The notes under the pieces are model-generated. The model saw only the letters and a list, made by a program, of their open reading frames with translations, ran no database searches and had not been told where the DNA came from. A stretch of DNA of 64,000 nt from Ruegeria atlantica (lineage in GTDB: Bacteria; Pseudomonadota; Alphaproteobacteria; Rhodobacterales; Rhodobacteraceae). The stretch covers positions 62,001 through 126,000 of the forward strand of contig NZ_WQFE01000006.1 of assembly GCF_013033965.1 (NCBI RefSeq). The letters run 5' to 3'. Positions 60,919 to 64,000 of the stretch are shown here, in pieces (positions within the stretch are counted from its first letter, which is position 1; each line of letters opens with the position of its first letter). Position numbers and translations under genes: made by a program.

Positions 60919-62070
60919 ATGCCACAAATGTACCATGAGTTACCCGCAGACGCGTATACGTCGCAGGAGTGGTTTGACCGGGAGCAGCGAGAGATATTCT
61001 CTAAAACGTGGCGTTTTGCTGGTTTTATGGAAGATTTGCCCGAGCCAGGCCACTACCTTTCGGTTCAGGCAGGGTTGAACAACCTGTTTATTGTCATGGG
61101 CCGGGATCGCAGGTTGCGGGCCTTCCACAACATCTGCAGGCATCGGGGTACTCAGTTGATCCGTGCAGTGGGCAAGACCCAAAAGGCGCTGACATGCCCA
61201 TATCATGACTGGACTTATGATCTTGAAGGCAACCTGATCTCGGTCCCGGATGAGCATCGCGAATATAAATCGGTCGACAAGTCCTGTCTTGGCCTGAAAC
61301 ATGCTTCGGTCGATATCTGGAAGGGCATGTTGTTTGTGCATCCCGACCCGAACGCTGGATCGATCATGAAATGGTTCGGTGACGTGGACGACAAGGTCGG
61401 GTCGCACGTACCAGAAGAACTGGTAGAGCACGAGGACACGTCCCACACCTACGAGATCAAGGCCAATTGGAAGATCGTCGTAGAGAATTACATTGACGTC
61501 TACCATCTGAGCCACCTGCATTCGAACACGTTGCAGATGTATGACCACGCCAAGGCGCAGTATGGCTGGTACGGTCCGCACTACATCTTTTGGGAGCCGC
61601 CGGTCGAAGAGTTCGCCAAGGACCAGAACAAAAAACTGCAGATGCCGCGTGTCGTTCCTGAGGATCAAAATGGTGCGTGGGTGCCGATGCTGTTTCCTGG
61701 GGTTGGAATTGGCGCTTCCGAGGACGTGTGGAACGTCTTTATCATCACCCCGCTTGCGCCGGACAGGACGCGGATTCTGAACAGGACACGGGTTGCCAAC
61801 GTGTCAGGGTGGGAGTTCACGAAACAGGCTACTCGGTCGGCCTCCTTCTGGAGCAATTTTGGCATCAAAGGCAAATACGACGGCGACGATGCTCATGATG
61901 AAAATGACCCAATGGCCTCGGGTGACTTTACGCAAGAGGACATCTATGCCTGTGAGCAGCAGCAGAAATCGCTGACCTCGCCCTATTTTGAGGTTGGGCC
62001 AGCGGCAGTTGGGGAAAGCCCTGTTGTGCAGCACCAAAGGGTCGTCCGCGATTGGTTGCAGGAAAAATGA
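60919..62070 (+). CDS. Rieske non-heme iron oxygenase, large subunit (2)
   Basis: A 383-residue Rieske oxygenase. The cluster ligands are in CRHRGTQLIRAV and TCPYHDWTYDLEG, and the iron site is NWKIVVENYIDVYHLSHLHSNTLQ. The ATG at 60919 follows AGGAGGGG; the reading frame is open 234 bp upstream but lacks coding character. It overlaps the next gene, and a ferredoxin-type reductase follows 83 bp after that, giving a complete two-component oxygenase operon. It is clearly related to the Rieske protein at 56413 but differs in the middle region. Function may be ring hydroxylation or oxidative N-demethylation. Confidence 0.9.
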   Translation: MPQMYHELPADAYTSQEWFDREQREIFSKTWRFAGFMEDLPEPGHYLSVQAGLNNLFIVMGRDRRLRAFHNICRHRGTQLIRAVGKTQKALTCPYHDWTYDLEGNLISVPDEHREYKSVDKSCLGLKHASVDIWKGMLFVHPDPNAGSIMKWFGDVDDKVGSHVPEELVEHEDTSHTYEIKANWKIVVENYIDVYHLSHLHSNTLQMYDHAKAQYGWYGPHYIFWEPPVEEFAKDQNKKLQMPRVVPEDQNGAWVPMLFPGVGIGASEDVWNVFIITPLAPDRTRILNRTRVANVSGWEFTKQATRSASFWSNFGIKGKYDGDDAHDENDPMASGDFTQEDIYACEQQQKSLTSPYFEVGPAAVGESPVVQHQRVVRDWLQEK

Positions 62071-62942
62071 TCACGCCGGACGACCGGTTGTCTATTGCGA
62101 CTTTGCTGCGGGTGTTCCGCGCAAAAATAGCGATGACTTGGGGTCTGACCCTGGTAGAAACGGCGCTGTTTGCACTCCTTCCCTTGTTGATCGGCTATTC
62201 GATTGATGGGCTGTCAAAGGGGGATCATACGTCGTTCATACATTTCGGCATTGCAATGGCCGCGCTGTTAATCGTGTCGACGTTTCGGCGCGTCTATGAC
62301 ACCCGGGCCTATGGTACGATACGGGTTGAGTTGGGAAAGGCGCAGGCCAAACGGGATGTCGGGCGCGAGGTCTCTGTGCTGAATGCGCGCGTTCTGATGG
62401 CGCGTGAGTTGGTAGATTTCCTGGAGGGTGAAGCGCCTGAGTCCATGGGCGCGTTGGTGCAGGTATTGGTGTCTGTCGGTATTCTGATGTCGTTTCACGG
62501 GGCACTTGCGACTGCCGCGGGGACTGCCGCGGTTCTGATCCTGATCATCTTTACTCTGTTTTCACGTCGTTTTTTCCGGCTGAACGGGTTGCTGAACCAG
62601 CAATCCGAAAGACAGGTGACCGCGCTGCAAAGCTTGGATCTGAAAAAGATCGGCCAGCATTTGTTCAGATTGCGCGCGCATGAGGTTCGATTGTCGGATT
62701 CCGAGGCGCTGGTCTACGGTGCGATATTTTCTGTTCTGCTCAGCATGCTGGCTTTCAACCTCTGGTTCGCGGCGACGCAAAGTGGGGCGACGGCCGGGCA
62801 AATCTTCTCGGTTGTCACCTATTCGTTCGAGTTTGTGCAATCGGTCGTAGTATTGCCGATGGTCCTGCAAAGCCTCGCGCGTTTGTCCGAAATCACGGAG
62901 AGGATCAACGCCCCGGCATCGAAACAGGGTGCCAATGCATAG
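62067..62942 (+). CDS. ABC exporter-type transmembrane domain protein without ATPase domain
   Basis: A 291-residue membrane protein resembling the six-helix domain of type I ABC exporters: VETALFALLPLLIGYSIDGLSKGD, HFGIAMAALLIVSTFRRVYDTRAYGTIRVELGKAQAKRDVGREVSVLNARVLMARELVDFLEGEAPESMGALVQ, ILMSFHGALATAAGTAAVLILIIFTLFSRRFF. No Walker motifs occur and the next gene is not an ATPase. Its start overlaps the Rieske stop (ATGA). It may pair with an ATPase encoded elsewhere, or have another role connected with the oxygenase. Confidence 0.75.
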   Translation: MITPDDRLSIATLLRVFRAKIAMTWGLTLVETALFALLPLLIGYSIDGLSKGDHTSFIHFGIAMAALLIVSTFRRVYDTRAYGTIRVELGKAQAKRDVGREVSVLNARVLMARELVDFLEGEAPESMGALVQVLVSVGILMSFHGALATAAGTAAVLILIIFTLFSRRFFRLNGLLNQQSERQVTALQSLDLKKIGQHLFRLRAHEVRLSDSEALVYGAIFSVLLSMLAFNLWFAATQSGATAGQIFSVVTYSFEFVQSVVVLPMVLQSLARLSEITERINAPASKQGANA

Positions 62943-63025
62943 CTCTTTCAATTCAAAAGCCCGGTGCGCATCGGGTAGCATCACACATCCTGCCCATCCG
63001 CATGGCATCAATTTCGGAGGCTCCT

Positions 63026-64000
63026 ATGACCATAGAATTTCACCCGCTTGAGGTGCTTGAAACGCGCAATGAGATTGGTGGGCAGGCGAAAACCGTCATG
63101 TTCGACGTGCCGCCACATCTGGCGCAAGAGTTTGCCTGGCGTGCTGGCCAGCACCTGACCCTTCGATTTTCGATCAAAGGCGAAGAAGTGCGCAGAAGCT
63201 ATTCCATCTCGTCTTCGCCCGTTTCAGGTGATCCGCTACAGATCACGGTCAAACGGGTGAAGAAGGGGCTTGTCAGCAACCATATCAACGATGCGGTTCA
63301 GCCGGGTGATGTGATCGACGTTATGCCTCCATTTGGCAGCTTTTGTCTGGATACCGACTCGACTGAGAGACGCACGCACTACTTTTTTGGTGCAGGTAGC
63401 GGCATCACACCAATTCACTCGATGCTGCAGTCGGTTTTGCTGGCGGAACCGTGGTCATTTGCTCATCTGGCCTACGGCAATGTGAATGCTGACAGTATCC
63501 TGTTCAAGGATACTTTTGCCGAGTATCAACAGGCGTTTGACGAACGCCTTACGGTGCATCACGTTCTGTCCAAGCCGTCGATGTGGTCCAGTTTTCAATA
63601 CTGGCGAAAAGGCATCGTCGACAAGGGTGCGATCGAAGCGCTGGTAACCGAACACCCACCCTACGCCCAAAATGCGCAGTATTATGTTTGTGGGCCCGGT
63701 GGGATGAACAAGTCGGTGAAAGAAGCGCTTATGTCTCTGGACGTACCCGCCAGCAGGATTCACATGGAAAGTTACGGTGGCGCACAAGAGACCGATGACA
63801 GTGTCAAAGGTGTTGATGCCGTCGTGGACATATCGCTGAACGGTCTACGCCATTCGGTTCAGGTGGCGTCCGGCCAAACGATCCTTGAGGCCGCTCAGCA
63901 AGCGGGGTTAGAGCCGCCGTATTCCTGCCAGTCGGGCGTCTGTGGCGCATGCCGGTGTCAATTGAAAAAGGGATCAGTTCATATGCGCGCGCGAACCGCA
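63026..64000 (+). CDS. ferredoxin reductase with C-terminal 2Fe-2S domain (partial)
   Basis: At least 325 residues, running off the window end. The order is FAD domain (RRSYSISSSPVSGD), NAD domain (YFFGAGSGITPIHSMLQ; YYVCGPGGMNKSVKEAL) and a plant-type ferredoxin domain (PPYSCQSGVCGACRCQL), as in PaaE/KshB-type oxygenase reductases. CGGAGG precedes the ATG. It passes electrons from NAD(P)H to the Rieske oxygenase encoded upstream in the same operon, and might also serve the Rieske oxygenase at 56413. Confidence 0.92.
   Translation, partial: MTIEFHPLEVLETRNEIGGQAKTVMFDVPPHLAQEFAWRAGQHLTLRFSIKGEEVRRSYSISSSPVSGDPLQITVKRVKKGLVSNHINDAVQPGDVIDVMPPFGSFCLDTDSTERRTHYFFGAGSGITPIHSMLQSVLLAEPWSFAHLAYGNVNADSILFKDTFAEYQQAFDERLTVHHVLSKPSMWSSFQYWRKGIVDKGAIEALVTEHPPYAQNAQYYVCGPGGMNKSVKEALMSLDVPASRIHMESYGGAQETDDSVKGVDAVVDISLNGLRHSVQVASGQTILEAAQQAGLEPPYSCQSGVCGACRCQLKKGSVHMRARTA

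Noticed and set aside
1..64000. Insertion sequences, prophage, tRNA genes or CRISPR arrays
   Set aside because: No transposase, integrase, regularly spaced repeats or tRNA-like folds were noticed on either strand; a dedicated search could still find small remnants.

Overview
The window comes from a moderately GC-rich alphaproteobacterium, most probably a Rhodobacterales (roseobacter-group) species. The grounds are gene style: stand-alone FdxA and Fpr, fused or duplicated Liv-type ABC transporters, FadN-type beta-oxidation, DUF1185 (AA_synth) proteins, and tightly overlapping ATGA operons. Genus is not resolvable by reading. No rRNA, tRNA, CRISPR array, insertion sequence or phage gene was recognised. 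Almost the whole window is one large catabolic island with two ABC importers.

Layout. 0.2-2.6 kb: a polar amino-acid ABC importer. 2.6-4.7 kb: a secreted alpha/beta hydrolase divergent from an AraC-type regulator. 4.7-10.3 kb (minus strand): hydantoinase A/B, a HisC-like aminotransferase and an Asp/Glu-racemase-family enzyme in overlapping order. 10.5-22.4 kb: a TetR regulator with an unusual N-terminal domain, divergent from a plus-strand operon of LLM flavin monooxygenase, RibB, lumazine-binding-like protein, amidase, acyl-CoA ligase, thiolase, FadN-like protein and FadE-like protein, closed by a strong terminator. 22.4-23.6 kb: a broken second LLM monooxygenase. 23.9-25.1 kb: an amidohydrolase closely resembling clostridial enamidase. 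25.4-32.2 kb: SCP2-type thiolase, OB-fold partner, acyl-CoA dehydrogenase and CoA ligase, divergent from an SDR and a crotonase. 32.2-35.2 kb: Fpr, FdxA, a family III CoA-transferase and a MarR regulator. 35.3-47.0 kb (minus): molybdenum hydroxylase (FAD subunit plus fused FeS/Mo subunit), 6-hydroxynicotinate reductase-like protein, UPF0280/ApbE-like protein, two DUF1185 paralogues and a complete Liv-type importer. 47.4-52.4 kb: a second Liv-type importer. 52.5-58.4 kb: aldehyde dehydrogenase, flavin reductase, acyl-CoA ligase, Rieske oxygenase and a frame-broken TetR. 58.4-64 kb: LysR, patatin-like lipoprotein, second Rieske oxygenase, an ABC membrane domain without ATPase, and a ferredoxin-type reductase cut by the window end.

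How it may work together (inference). The hydroxylase, 6-hydroxynicotinate reductase and enamidase homologues are the first three steps of nicotinate fermentation as known from Eubacterium barkeri. Here they sit in an apparently aerobic bacterium, with a ferredoxin and ferredoxin-NADP reductase that could drive the reductase, and an ApbE-like protein that could flavinylate it. A second, oxygen-dependent module (LLM monooxygenase, flavin reductase, aldehyde dehydrogenase, amidase, RibB) resembles ring-cleaving modules for pyridine or trigonelline. CoA ligases, a CoA-transferase and two sets of beta-oxidation enzymes would take the ring-opened acids to central metabolism.

The scattered units are tied together by two repeated operator families that I found by eye: eight copies of a MarR-type box (about TTCGTTAGTATACGAATGAA) and six copies of an 18-bp TetR-type palindrome (about TTAGTGAACGATCACTAA). 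Two promoters carry both. This two-regulator, one-pathway architecture around a hybrid reductive/oxidative N-heterocycle pathway is the most interesting signal in the window.
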